DNA of 14,658 nucleotides from Armatimonadota bacterium (GTDB lineage Bacteria > Armatimonadota > UBA10988): contig JACPDV010000103.1 of the NCBI GenBank assembly GCA_016183835.1, positions 1 to 14,658 on the forward strand. The letters run 5' to 3'. How positions within the stretch are numbered: position 1 is the first letter of the stretch; each line of letters opens with the position of its first letter. The position numbers and the translations under genes were made by a program. Positions 1 through 6,484 of the stretch are shown piece by piece. The notes beneath the pieces are model-generated. The model saw only the letters and a list, made by a program, of their open reading frames with translations. It was not told the DNA's origin and searched no databases.

Positions 1-2
1 CT

Positions 3-45
3 CCGGCCCCCTCTCCCGCCGGGAGAGGGCGGGGGTGAGGGCGGG
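3..45. repeat. REP-like palindromic repeat, copy A
   Basis: A G/C palindrome (CCCTCTCCCG, two bases, then GGGAGAGGG) is followed by a G-rich tail GGGGGTGAGGG. A second copy lies in the opposite orientation at 167-208, so the two form an inverted pair flanking about 120 non-coding bases. A further 10-base inverted repeat sits between them (GCCAGGAATC at 118-127 against GATTCCTGGC at 163-172), as does a small stem (ACGGTGT 55-61 with ACACCGT 70-76). Such pairs are typical of dispersed intergenic repeats and could end transcription of the cbi operon. I see no gene in 1-179. Confidence 0.6.
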
Positions 46-166
46 CACGCGAACACGGTGTGCCCCAAAACACCGTCCCTGCCGGTCGCCGGTGCTCGCC
101 CCCACCAACGCCACGCTGCCAGGAATCCGATGAGGGTGCCAATCGGGCCGGTTCGCCGCCGCGATT

Positions 167-208
167 CCTGGCCCTCACCCTAACCCTCTCCCGGGGGGAG
201 AGGGGACC
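167..208. repeat. REP-like palindromic repeat, copy B (inverted), overlapping the 3' end of cbiO
   Basis: This is the inverted counterpart of the repeat at 3-45: tail CCCTCACCCTAACCC, then CTCTCCC and GGGGAGAGGGG arms. The cbiO-derived frame runs into it and ends at the TAG inside the repeat (182-180). The last residues of CbiO (SPLPPGEG) are therefore encoded by the repeat rather than by ancestral cbiO sequence. Confidence 0.6.
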
Positions 209-942
209 GGACGGGGCGAACGGCGGGGTGCGCGTGCGTGTGCGCCACACCGTCGTGATAGTGCCGGTGCGCATCCACCAGGTTGTGCGCTTCGAGCAGG
301 GGCACGTCGTTCAGCACCTCCGGCAGCGGCCGGTCCGCCACGAGCCGGTGCTCCTCGCTCAGCACGAGCGCGCGGTCGAACGCGCGCCAGGAGCCCCTGG
401 CTGCGCGGGTCCAGGCCGCTCGTCGGCTCGTCGAGCAGCAGCACCGACGGGTTGAGGATCAGCAGCGACGCCAGCGCCACCCGCTTCTTCTCGCCGCCGC
501 TCAGGCTCTGCGGCCGGCGGTCGCGGAGGTGCGTCAGCTCCAGCAGCGCCAGCGTGTCTTCGATGCGCGCGCGCACCTCCTCGGTGGTCCAGCCGAGCTG
601 GAGCGGACCGAACGCCAACTCCTCCTCCACCGTGGGCGAGAAGAGCTGGACATCGGAGTTCTGGAAGAGGAACCCCACCTCGCGGCGGAATCGCGGGCCG
701 AACGGCGGGTGGTCGAGCACCGCTTCGCCAAGCGCCTGCCCGAAGGCCGTCACGGTGCCGCTGCCCGCGAAGCAGAGCCCATCCAGCAGGTAGAGCAGGG
801 TCGACTTGCCGCTCCCGTTCGCCCCCAGGAGCGCCACCCGCTCGCCCGGCGCCACCGTGAACGACACCTCCACCAGGCTCGGCGCGTGGCCGGGGTAGGC
901 GAACGAGAGGCCGGCGACCTCGAAGACGGTGCCGTCGCTCAT
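180..942 (-). pseudogene. cbiO: Cobalt/nickel ECF transporter ATPase CbiO, frameshifted by an internal deletion
   Basis: ATP-binding subunit of the CbiMQO-type energy-coupling-factor importer; it would power Co2+/Ni2+ uptake from the cytoplasmic face. From the ATG at 942 the frame shows Walker A GANGSGKST (residues 40-48), Q-loop glutamine 94 (FQN), signature LSGGE (147-151), Walker B LLLDEP (168-173) and D-loop SGLD (175-178). After DPRSQG (residue 183, base ~394) the frame becomes unrelated Arg/Ala-rich sequence. The proper C-terminus (DRALVLSEEHRLVADRP, then a His-rich stretch HRHYHDGVAHTHAH) continues in another frame from about base 377 to the TAG at 182-180. Only about 16 bases separate the two parts, where CbiO proteins usually have roughly 25-30 residues including the catalytic H-loop (THD). 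Seen: the frame change and the missing H-loop. Inferred: a deletion whose length is not a multiple of three, either genuine or an assembly error. Left unrepaired, the ATPase should be inactive. The start overlaps the stop of a possible 19-codon reading frame (ATGA). Confidence 0.85.
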
Positions 943-998
943 CGGCCAAGCCCCAGGAGTGCCGAGCCGAGCGCCGCCGCGCCGAGCACGAACGCCAC
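939..998 (-). CDS. Possible 19-residue hydrophobic peptide between cbiQ and cbiO
   Basis: A GTG two bases beyond the cbiQ stop opens a frame for MAFVLGAAALGSALLGLGR, which ends in a TGA overlapping the cbiO ATG (ATGA). The peptide is almost entirely hydrophobic and Gly/Ala-rich, like a single membrane helix ending in Arg. It fills the only gap in the cbiMQO operon. ECF metal transporters often have small membrane accessory subunits (CbiN, NikN, NikL), but this is much shorter than those. No clear Shine-Dalgarno precedes it. It may be a remnant, a coupling peptide, or chance in GC-rich sequence. Confidence 0.25.
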   Translation of the reverse strand: MAFVLGAAALGSALLGLGR

Positions 999-999
999 G

Positions 1000-1827
1000 T
1001 CAGCGCCGCTCGTCGAGGAGGCGCGGCTCGCCTCGGTAGCCGCGGGAGAGCATCGCTCGGTACACGCCGTGACTCAACTCGTGGGTGCGGCGGAGGAGCG
1101 CGGCGATCCCGCCGGCCGCCCACTGCTGCTCGTCGCGGAGCGGCCCGACGCGGACGGTGCGGCTCAGCCGCGCCAGGTGCAGCTCCTCGGCGGCGCGCAG
1201 GAAGAGGGTCAGGTAGCGCTCCATCATGCTCAGGAGCATGACGAAGATCACCGGCACGCCCAGCGCCCGTAGCCCCCGGAAGAGCCGGTCGGCGCGGGTC
1301 GTGGCGCTGAGCAGCAGGACCAGCGTGACACACACCGCCGTGCGCAGGACGAACCGCGCCGCCACGAGCAGCCCGGTGTCGGTCACCGCCAGCGCCGCGC
1401 CGCTCGGCAGGTGGCCCAGCACGAGGAGCGGCTTCCCGGGGCAGACGACATTGAGCAGCGCCGGAGCGACGATGGCCATCGAGAACAGCGGCACCATCAG
1501 CCAGGCGCCCGCCAGCCGCCGCAACGGCACCCGGGAGAGGGCCGCCAGGACCACCGCCGCCAGCCAGGCAGCCAGGAGCGTCGTCGGCCGGTGGACCATC
1601 GTCGCCACCACCACCAGGCCGAGCAGGCCGAGCACCTTGGCCCGTTCGTCGATGTGCTGGAGGAGGCCGTCGCGGGCGGCGATGGTCTCGTTGTCGAGCA
1701 GCTCGGCGAGGACCCGCGCGAATCCCGCGGCGGACTGCCGCAGCAGACTGCGCGACCGGGAACACCCGGGCGCAGTTGCGTCGGCGTCAGGGCGTCGGCG
1801 CTCCCGCATCCATTCCGGCACCTGCAT
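1000..1827 (-). CDS. cbiQ: Cobalt/nickel ECF transporter transmembrane subunit CbiQ
   Basis: 275 residues, a usual length for CbiQ, the coupling membrane protein (T component) that joins the substrate subunit CbiM to the ATPase CbiO. After a charged N-terminus (about 65 residues) there are several hydrophobic helices, at roughly 64-80, 83-98, 106-128, 145-175 and 190-212. Two cytoplasmic coupling motifs are visible: EELHLARLSR near 214-223 and AMLSRGYRGEP near 258-268. These match the family's Ala-Arg-Gly ATPase-contacting motifs. The chosen start is the ATG at 1827 (MQVPEWM), 26 bases after the cbiM stop; a second ATG at 1809 is possible. A minus-strand frame without stops continues upstream through the cbiM region but is not CbiQ-like. 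Operon order cbiM-cbiQ-cbiO supports the call. Whether the metal is Co2+ or Ni2+ cannot be decided from this subunit. Confidence 0.93.
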   Translation of the reverse strand: MQVPEWMRERRRPDADATAPGCSRSRSLLRQSAAGFARVLAELLDNETIAARDGLLQHIDERAKVLGLLGLVVVATMVHRPTTLLAAWLAAVVLAALSRVPLRRLAGAWLMVPLFSMAIVAPALLNVVCPGKPLLVLGHLPSGAALAVTDTGLLVAARFVLRTAVCVTLVLLLSATTRADRLFRGLRALGVPVIFVMLLSMMERYLTLFLRAAEELHLARLSRTVRVGPLRDEQQWAAGGIAALLRRTHELSHGVYRAMLSRGYRGEPRLLDERR

Positions 1828-1853
1828 CCGCCGGCTCCTCGATTGCCAGCCGC

Positions 1854-2960
1854 TCACTCGTCCTCGCCGCGTAGGGTCCGCTCTTGCCGGCGCGGCTGGG
1901 CAGTGCCCGCAGCCGACGCGTCCGCAGTAGCGGACCCTACGGACGCCAACAGCTTCCGCGACAGAAGCACCACGGCGGCCAGCAGCGCGCCGCCGGTGCC
2001 GGCGCACAGGAGGTAGAGCAGGCTCTGCCGCCAGAGCGGTGCGCCCGACCGCCTCGGCAGGCCGTAGTCCGGCAGCGGCGCGTGCCAGGCGTGCTGCTCG
2101 GCGCTGACCATCCCGGCCGGCGCGGCGTGGTCCAACTTCTCCTGCACCTCGGCCGCGCTCCACTCGCCCCACGCCGGTCCGGCGTGCAGCCAGGCGGGCA
2201 GGAAGAGCCCGAGTGGCGAGAGGAGCACCATCACGCCCAGCCCCGCGGCCAGCCGGGGCACCACCCGGTGGACCGACTCTGCGCCGTCCGTGCGACGTTC
2301 CAGCAGCTCCGGCGCCGTGCGCTGCAGCCAGGCGACCACCAGCCCCGTGACCAGCGCCTCCACCAGCCCGAACGCCAGCAGGTGCTCGAGCGCCATGGTG
2401 GACACAGCGATGCGCAGGCCGAAGGGACAGTAGAGCGGCACACCGGCGGCATCGTGCGCCACGAGCGGCTGCAGCCCAAGCAGGAAACCCGCCACCACCG
2501 CCGCGGCGCACAGCCCGGCCCAACCGCCGGCCGCCGCCGCCAGCCAGCGCCTCCGCCCGCCGGCCCGGTCGCTGCCCACGGTGTGGTAGACCCCCCAGCC
2601 GACGAACGGCATGACCACGGCCATGGTCAGGCAGTTGGCGCCGACGGCGACGATCCCGCCATCCGCGAACAGCAGCGCCTGCACCACCAGCGCCAGCGAG
2701 ACCACGATCACCGCCGCCCACGGCCCGAACAGGACCGCCACCAACACCGCGCCCACCGCATGCCCCGTGGTGCCGCCCGGGATGGGCACGTTGAACATCA
2801 TGATCACGAAGCAGAACGCGGCGCTGAGCGCGAGGAGCGGGACTTCGCGGAGCCGCAGCGAGCGTTTCATCCGCGAGCTGGCGACGGACCAGCAGGGCAG
2901 CATCGCCACGGCGGTGGCGGCGCAAGTCTGCGGGCCGAGGTAGCCGTCCGGGATGTGCAA
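1854..2960 (-). CDS. cbiM: Cobalt/nickel ECF transporter substrate-binding membrane subunit CbiM (with C-terminal CbiN/PDGLE-like region)
   Basis: Metal-specificity component of a group I ECF importer. The N-terminus reads (M)HIPDGYLGP, the family signature. Further hallmarks are NVPIPGGTTGHAVGAVL and ALLFADGGIVAVGANCLTMA, within about six membrane helices. The region after residue ~230 (PLGLFLPAWLHAGPAWGEW, WHAPLPDYGLP, then a last helix) resembles the CbiN/PDGLE-like extension that replaces a separate cbiN gene; no separate cbiN is seen. I place the start at the TTG at 2960, because AGGAG lies seven bases upstream and because CbiM/NikM proteins need His2 next to the free N-terminus for metal binding. 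The upstream ATG at 2999 would add 13 residues and bury that site. The C-terminal tail is encoded by an inserted inverted-repeat element. cbiQ follows after 26 bases. Confidence 0.92.
   Translation of the reverse strand: MHIPDGYLGPQTCAATAVAMLPCWSVASSRMKRSLRLREVPLLALSAAFCFVIMMFNVPIPGGTTGHAVGAVLVAVLFGPWAAVIVVSLALVVQALLFADGGIVAVGANCLTMAVVMPFVGWGVYHTVGSDRAGGRRRWLAAAAGGWAGLCAAAVVAGFLLGLQPLVAHDAAGVPLYCPFGLRIAVSTMALEHLLAFGLVEALVTGLVVAWLQRTAPELLERRTDGAESVHRVVPRLAAGLGVMVLLSPLGLFLPAWLHAGPAWGEWSAAEVQEKLDHAAPAGMVSAEQHAWHAPLPDYGLPRRSGAPLWRQSLLYLLCAGTGGALLAAVVLLSRKLLASVGSATADASAAGTAQPRRQERTLRGEDE
1870..1941. repeat. 72-base inverted-repeat element in the 3' end of cbiM
   Basis: Perfect 13-base arms, CGTAGGGTCCGCT (1870-1882) and AGCGGACCCTACG (1929-1941), enclose 46 bases that hold a second imperfect stem (GCGGCTGGGCA against TGCCCGCAGCC). 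The element encodes the low-complexity Ala/Arg-rich C-terminal tail of CbiM, beyond its last membrane helix. It looks like a small mobile palindromic element that landed in frame. As RNA it would form a long hairpin just before the cbiQ start. Confidence 0.6.
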
Positions 2961-3039
2961 CCGAGGGCTCCTGCTCGTGACACGATCCGGGAGGATCATA
3001 GCACGAATAGGGAGTCCAAGACAGCCTGCTCAGGAGTCG

Positions 3040-3080
3040 CCGGCGCCCTCTCCTTGCCAAGGAGAGGGCTGGGGAGAGGT
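3040..3080. repeat. REP-like palindrome upstream of cbiM, copy C
   Basis: An 11-base-arm palindrome, CCCTCTCCTTG / CAAGGAGAGGG with a one-base centre, is followed by the tail CTGGGGAGAGGT. The architecture matches the repeats near cbiO, but the core (CCTTGCCAAGG) differs. It lies in the 200-base gap between the SGNH hydrolase gene and cbiM, in inverted orientation to the copy at 3109-3149. Confidence 0.6.
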
Positions 3081-3108
3081 CCATGCCATGGGCGATCGGC
3101 TTGACGGG

Positions 3109-3149
3109 ACCTCCCCCTGCCCCCTCCTTGGCAAGGAGGGGGGAGCTGC
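3109..3149. repeat. REP-like palindrome, copy D (inverted partner of copy C)
   Basis: Tail ACCTCCCCCTG, then arms CCCCCTCCTTG / CAAGGAGGGGG with a one-base centre. Its reverse complement aligns along its whole length with 3040-3080, making an inverted pair about 30 bases apart. It lies just downstream of the SGNH hydrolase stop and may end that transcript before the cbi operon. I see no cobalamin or NiCo riboswitch in 2961-3160. Confidence 0.6.
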
Positions 3150-3160
3150 AGGACGTGGCC

Positions 3161-4627
3161 TCAGAACACCGTCAGCCTGACCATCACCGCCGCCGTGCGG
3201 TCTTCCAGGCAGAGCTCGCCCAGCCGCCGCGGGAGGTCGACCTCGAGCACGTAGCCGTGGCCGTTGAGCGTCGAGCGGGGCTTCAGCTCCAGGAGCGCCT
3301 TGGGCGGGTCGTCCTCGTTGGGCGTGCTGACCTTGGCGCCGGCGCCCTTGGCGGTCAGGCCGAGGAACAGCGACGCGCATTGGCGGCCGAAGAACGGCTT
3401 CCCCCGGTCGCCGTCCGGCCGCAGGTCCAGGTACAGCTCCACGCCGTCGCCGTAGGGCGGGCCTTCGTCGGCGCGGACCAGGTCGTCGGTCACCGCCACC
3501 GCCAGATGCACCGCCAGGGCGTCGTAGGTCACCCGCACCTCGGCGCTCAGGTCGGCGTCGCCGCTCCACGTGCCGCGCCCGAGGGTGAGCGACGGCGCGC
3601 GCAGCCGGGCCAGCGGGAGCCGGGCTTCGTCGGTGCGCGCGGCGGGCACGTTGACCCGCGGCACGAGCGCGGCGCGGGCCAGGGCGAAGGCGTGATCCTC
3701 GCCGGCCGCGGCGTGGAGCCACAGCGGCCACTCGTCCGACCGCCCGCCGGAGAGGGTGTGCGGCACGCCCAAGGTCACGTCCAGGCTCGCCTTGCCGTGC
3801 GGCGGCAGCTCGATGGTCTGCTCGGGGCTCAGGCTGCCGTCGGCGTAGAGCGTCACGCTCACCCCCTGGTTGCCGCCCCAGCTCACCTGCACCGGCGCCT
3901 GCACCAGCGAGCCGAGCGCGGCCCGGGTGACCACGTCGGGCAGCCCCAGGCGCAGTTGCGGCGGGCGGCCGATCAGCTCGCGGAAGGCGCGATAGAGCTC
4001 GATCGCGAGGGTCTCGTGGTCGTGCTGGCCGGGGTGGGTGAAGTAGGGGAAGAACCCGCGGTAGTCGAACTCGCGGCGTTTGAGGGCGGTGTCCGCATCG
4101 GCGCAGGGCACGCCCGCCACCGCCGCCGTCTCCCGCGTGGCGACCGGGAAGGGCATGTCCCGCTCCGGCTCGGCCATCGGCGGGGTCATGACGATCACGG
4201 CGGCGCCTGCTTCGTGGCACGTGTCGATCAGCTTGAGCAGGTTTTCGCGGTAGCCCTGCACGCGCTCGGTGCCCGGCCCGGTGCCCTTATCGTTGCCGCC
4301 GAACTGGAGCACCACCAGGTGCGGCTGATGGCGCTTCACCTTGGCGTCGAAGTCCTCCAGCGCGGCGGAGGTGGAGGCGCCGGGCATGCCGATCGCCGTC
4401 AGTTGGAGTGGCAGACCGGGGTAGCTGTCGGTCATAATGCGGCTGAACAGCGCGGGGACGGCGTCGGTGCCGGGCTGCTCGAGGTGCATCCCCTGGGTCA
4501 CACTGTCCCCGTAACAGACCACGCTCACCGGCTGGCGCGCGGTCAGCCGGCCGAGCAGGTCGGCGCCGCGCGGATCGGCGCGCAACATCGCAGCGCCCAG
4601 CATCGTCAGAACCATCCAGCGGGCCAT
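3161..4627 (-). CDS. Exported SGNH/GDSL-family hydrolase with C-terminal CBM9-like domain
   Basis: Probably an esterase or deacetylase acting on polysaccharide outside the cytoplasm; the substrate is unknown. 488 residues. A short hydrophobic N-terminus (MARWMVLTMLGAAMLRA) looks like a weak signal peptide. The SGNH domain spans about 33-220: block I VCYGDSVTQG (nucleophile Ser42), block II Gly80, block III FGGND (Asn112) and block V YFTHPGQHDH near 195-204. The usual DxxH acid is not at its expected place; Tyr195 stands there. A beta-rich linker domain (~225-345) leads to a CBM9-like domain (~350-488) with VTDDLVRADEGPPYGDGVEL and a final EVDLPRR strand, as in carbohydrate-active proteins. 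The ATG at 4627 is preferred because GGAGG lies six bases upstream; a frame open to 4858 overlaps the divergent gene. It is transcribed away from the duplicated-domain gene, sharing a 100-base intergenic region. Confidence 0.82.
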   Translation of the reverse strand: MARWMVLTMLGAAMLRADPRGADLLGRLTARQPVSVVCYGDSVTQGMHLEQPGTDAVPALFSRIMTDSYPGLPLQLTAIGMPGASTSAALEDFDAKVKRHQPHLVVLQFGGNDKGTGPGTERVQGYRENLLKLIDTCHEAGAAVIVMTPPMAEPERDMPFPVATRETAAVAGVPCADADTALKRREFDYRGFFPYFTHPGQHDHETLAIELYRAFRELIGRPPQLRLGLPDVVTRAALGSLVQAPVQVSWGGNQGVSVTLYADGSLSPEQTIELPPHGKASLDVTLGVPHTLSGGRSDEWPLWLHAAAGEDHAFALARAALVPRVNVPAARTDEARLPLARLRAPSLTLGRGTWSGDADLSAEVRVTYDALAVHLAVAVTDDLVRADEGPPYGDGVELYLDLRPDGDRGKPFFGRQCASLFLGLTAKGAGAKVSTPNEDDPPKALLELKPRSTLNGHGYVLEVDLPRRLGELCLEDRTAAVMVRLTVF

Positions 4628-4727
4628 GCCGTTCCTCCGGGGGCAGTCGTTCCGGACGCCACGTGACGATCCTCCCGGCGGAGGGGCTGTGCCCGCCGGC
4701 GCCGCAGGCGCCACGCGAGAACCGCCA
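4628..4727. promoter_or_regulatory. Divergent promoter region
   Basis: These 100 bases separate two divergent genes (SGNH hydrolase, minus; duplicated-domain protein, plus), so both promoters should lie here. I recognise no clear -35/-10 pair. The only structures I see are a short stem (CTCCCGGCGGAG) and a small GC hairpin (GGCGCCGCAGGCGCC). Confidence 0.35.
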
Positions 4728-6422
4728 ATGGTGCCGCTCCTCTGCGCCATGCTGACGGTGGCGGCGGTCGAGCCGCCGGACGCCGGCGAGTTCACCGTCG
4801 CGTCGCGCGACTGGGCCGTCACCTTCGCCGCCGACCACGCCTGGTCCATCCACCACATCGACTACCGTGGCGCCCTGGTGGTCAACTCCGCCGGCGCCAA
4901 CGGCACCGCCGTGGAGACGGGCACGCCGGTTGACCCGAATCTGCCCAACTCCTGGATCGGCGGCAGCCTGACCGGCGGCGGGCGCGAGCAGAAGGTCTCG
5001 GTCGGCCTCTCGGTGGACGGCAAGGAGACCTTCCTCCGGGCGGGCCGGCGGTACGAGGGTGCGGAGCTGGTGGTCACGCGGGAATCGCGGCTCGCCGACC
5101 TCGAGCAGACGTTCACCGTCATCGTGACCGGCGACAGGGTGGTCGAGCACGTGCGGCTCCGCGCGCTCCGCACCACCACGCCCGACAACCTCTACCTCTT
5201 CATGCACAACTGGGAGCTGCGGTTCAGCACTTGGGCCGCGGGGTCCTCGGCGGAGGACCGGCGCGACGGGCACTTCGATGGTCGGGCGGCCGAGGCCGTG
5301 GCCGGCGATGCGCGCTGGTACGCCGTGTACGATCCCGTCGCCAAGCTGGGTGTGCTCACGTGCCACCCGCGGCCGGTGGAGCGCCGGCCGGGCGCGCGCG
5401 GGCTGGTCAACTGGCAGACCCCGGTGTATCACAAGCAGTACTATGCGGTGGCCGCCAAGAGCACGCTCGAGAAGGGCACCGCCATCGACCAGACCTGCTG
5501 CCTGCGCGCATTCGCCTCCGAGCCCGACGGCTGGGCGCTGGAGGCCGAGAAGCTGGCCGCCGGGACCTGGCCGCCGGAACCCGCCGCACCGCAACCGGCC
5601 GCGCCGGAACAGGGGGCCGTGCCTGCCGGGATCCTGGGCGCTCGGGTGGGCGACTGGACCGTCTGGTTCGACCCCGAGCGCTGCTGGACCATCCATCACC
5701 TCGACTACCGCGGCCGCACGCTGTCACACGAACACGGCTTCCACGGCCTGGTGATCGCCACGGGGATCCCCAAGACGCAGGGCAACGGGTCGTCGTTCGT
5801 CGGCACGGGCCACACCGAAGGAGGGCGCGAGCAGGTGGAGGGCGTCGAGTTGTCGGTGGACGGCCGGACGCTACCCGCAGAGACCGGGCGGCTGCACGAG
5901 GGTCGCCAGTTCCGGCTGGTCAAGCACTCGCGGATCGATCAGCTCGTCCACGTGGCTGAGATCACGATCACGCCGGAGGCCGTCTTTGAGCATCACCGCG
6001 TGGAGGCCGTCGCCGAGCAGCCGCTGAAGCTCCTCTACGCCTTCATGCACTGTTGGCAGCCGAGCTTCACCCTGTGGGCCGCCGCGGACGCCGACGGGAA
6101 GGAGCTGGGTGGCAAGCTCGAGAGCAACCAGGACTTTGACATCAACACCGACGTGCGCTGGTCGGCGCTGTACGACGAGACCGCGCGGCTCGGCGTGGTG
6201 ACGAGCTACCCCGAGGTCTACCGCGCCGCCGCCGGCGGGCTGGGCACGCGCATCTGGGATCTGGACCGCTACCACAAGCAGTACCTGCACCTACGCGGGC
6301 CCGGCGCGCTGCCCGCCGGATTCGTGCTCGACTGCACGCTCCGCCTGCAGGCTTTCACCGCCGCGCCGGACGGCTGGGTCGCCGCCGCGAAAGCGTTGGC
6401 CGAATCACCGTTCCCCAGGTGA
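4728..6422 (+). CDS. Secreted protein of unknown function made of two tandem homologous domains
   Basis: I do not recognise the family. 564 residues with a short hydrophobic leader (MVPLLCAMLTVAAVE) that suggests export. Repeat 1 (~22-278) and repeat 2 (~304-558) align at a constant offset of 281 residues. Shared landmarks are WSIHHIDYRG/WTIHHLDYRG, GGGREQKV/GGREQVEG, LSVDG, LYLFMHNW/LYAFMHCW, RWYAVYD/RWSALYD, LGVLT/LGVVT and YHKQYY/YHKQYL, with a closing CLRAF..PDGW/TLRLQAF..PDGW. The linker (281-300) is Pro/Ala-rich. The alternating pattern suggests beta-sandwich domains. Conserved His, Trp and Tyr residues hint at a ligand or sugar site, but that is a guess. I chose ATG 4728 because it begins the leader; an in-frame ATG at 4626 would give a Pro/Gly-rich extension, and ATG 4749 is another option. 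The ribosome site is weak. The divergent SGNH/CBM9 enzyme suggests a shared polysaccharide context. Confidence 0.75.
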   Translation: MVPLLCAMLTVAAVEPPDAGEFTVASRDWAVTFAADHAWSIHHIDYRGALVVNSAGANGTAVETGTPVDPNLPNSWIGGSLTGGGREQKVSVGLSVDGKETFLRAGRRYEGAELVVTRESRLADLEQTFTVIVTGDRVVEHVRLRALRTTTPDNLYLFMHNWELRFSTWAAGSSAEDRRDGHFDGRAAEAVAGDARWYAVYDPVAKLGVLTCHPRPVERRPGARGLVNWQTPVYHKQYYAVAAKSTLEKGTAIDQTCCLRAFASEPDGWALEAEKLAAGTWPPEPAAPQPAAPEQGAVPAGILGARVGDWTVWFDPERCWTIHHLDYRGRTLSHEHGFHGLVIATGIPKTQGNGSSFVGTGHTEGGREQVEGVELSVDGRTLPAETGRLHEGRQFRLVKHSRIDQLVHVAEITITPEAVFEHHRVEAVAEQPLKLLYAFMHCWQPSFTLWAAADADGKELGGKLESNQDFDINTDVRWSALYDETARLGVVTSYPEVYRAAAGGLGTRIWDLDRYHKQYLHLRGPGALPAGFVLDCTLRLQAFTAAPDGWVAAAKALAESPFPR

Positions 6423-6484
6423 CAAAAACGGCTTCTCCTGGCACAATCCAGACCGCTACGTCCAGATCGCAGGAACTCGCCACC

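Noticed and set aside
60..455. Open plus-strand frames over cbiO and the 5' intergenic region
   Set aside because: Arg/Pro/Ala-rich composition, no motif, and antisense to clear CbiO sequence; an effect of high GC.
1000..3084. One long minus-strand frame (694 codons) spanning cbiQ and cbiM
   Set aside because: Only the part from 1827 onward is CbiQ. Upstream it is an out-of-frame reading of cbiM, whose own frame carries all CbiM motifs.
2961..3160. Cobalamin or NiCo riboswitch upstream of cbiM
   Set aside because: Expected by context, but I found no B12-box-like or czcD-like sequence; the region is mostly the two palindromes.
4287..5699. 470-codon minus-strand frame across the divergent promoter region
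   Set aside because: Overlaps the start of two well-supported genes on both sides; Gly/Arg/His-rich with no domain pattern.
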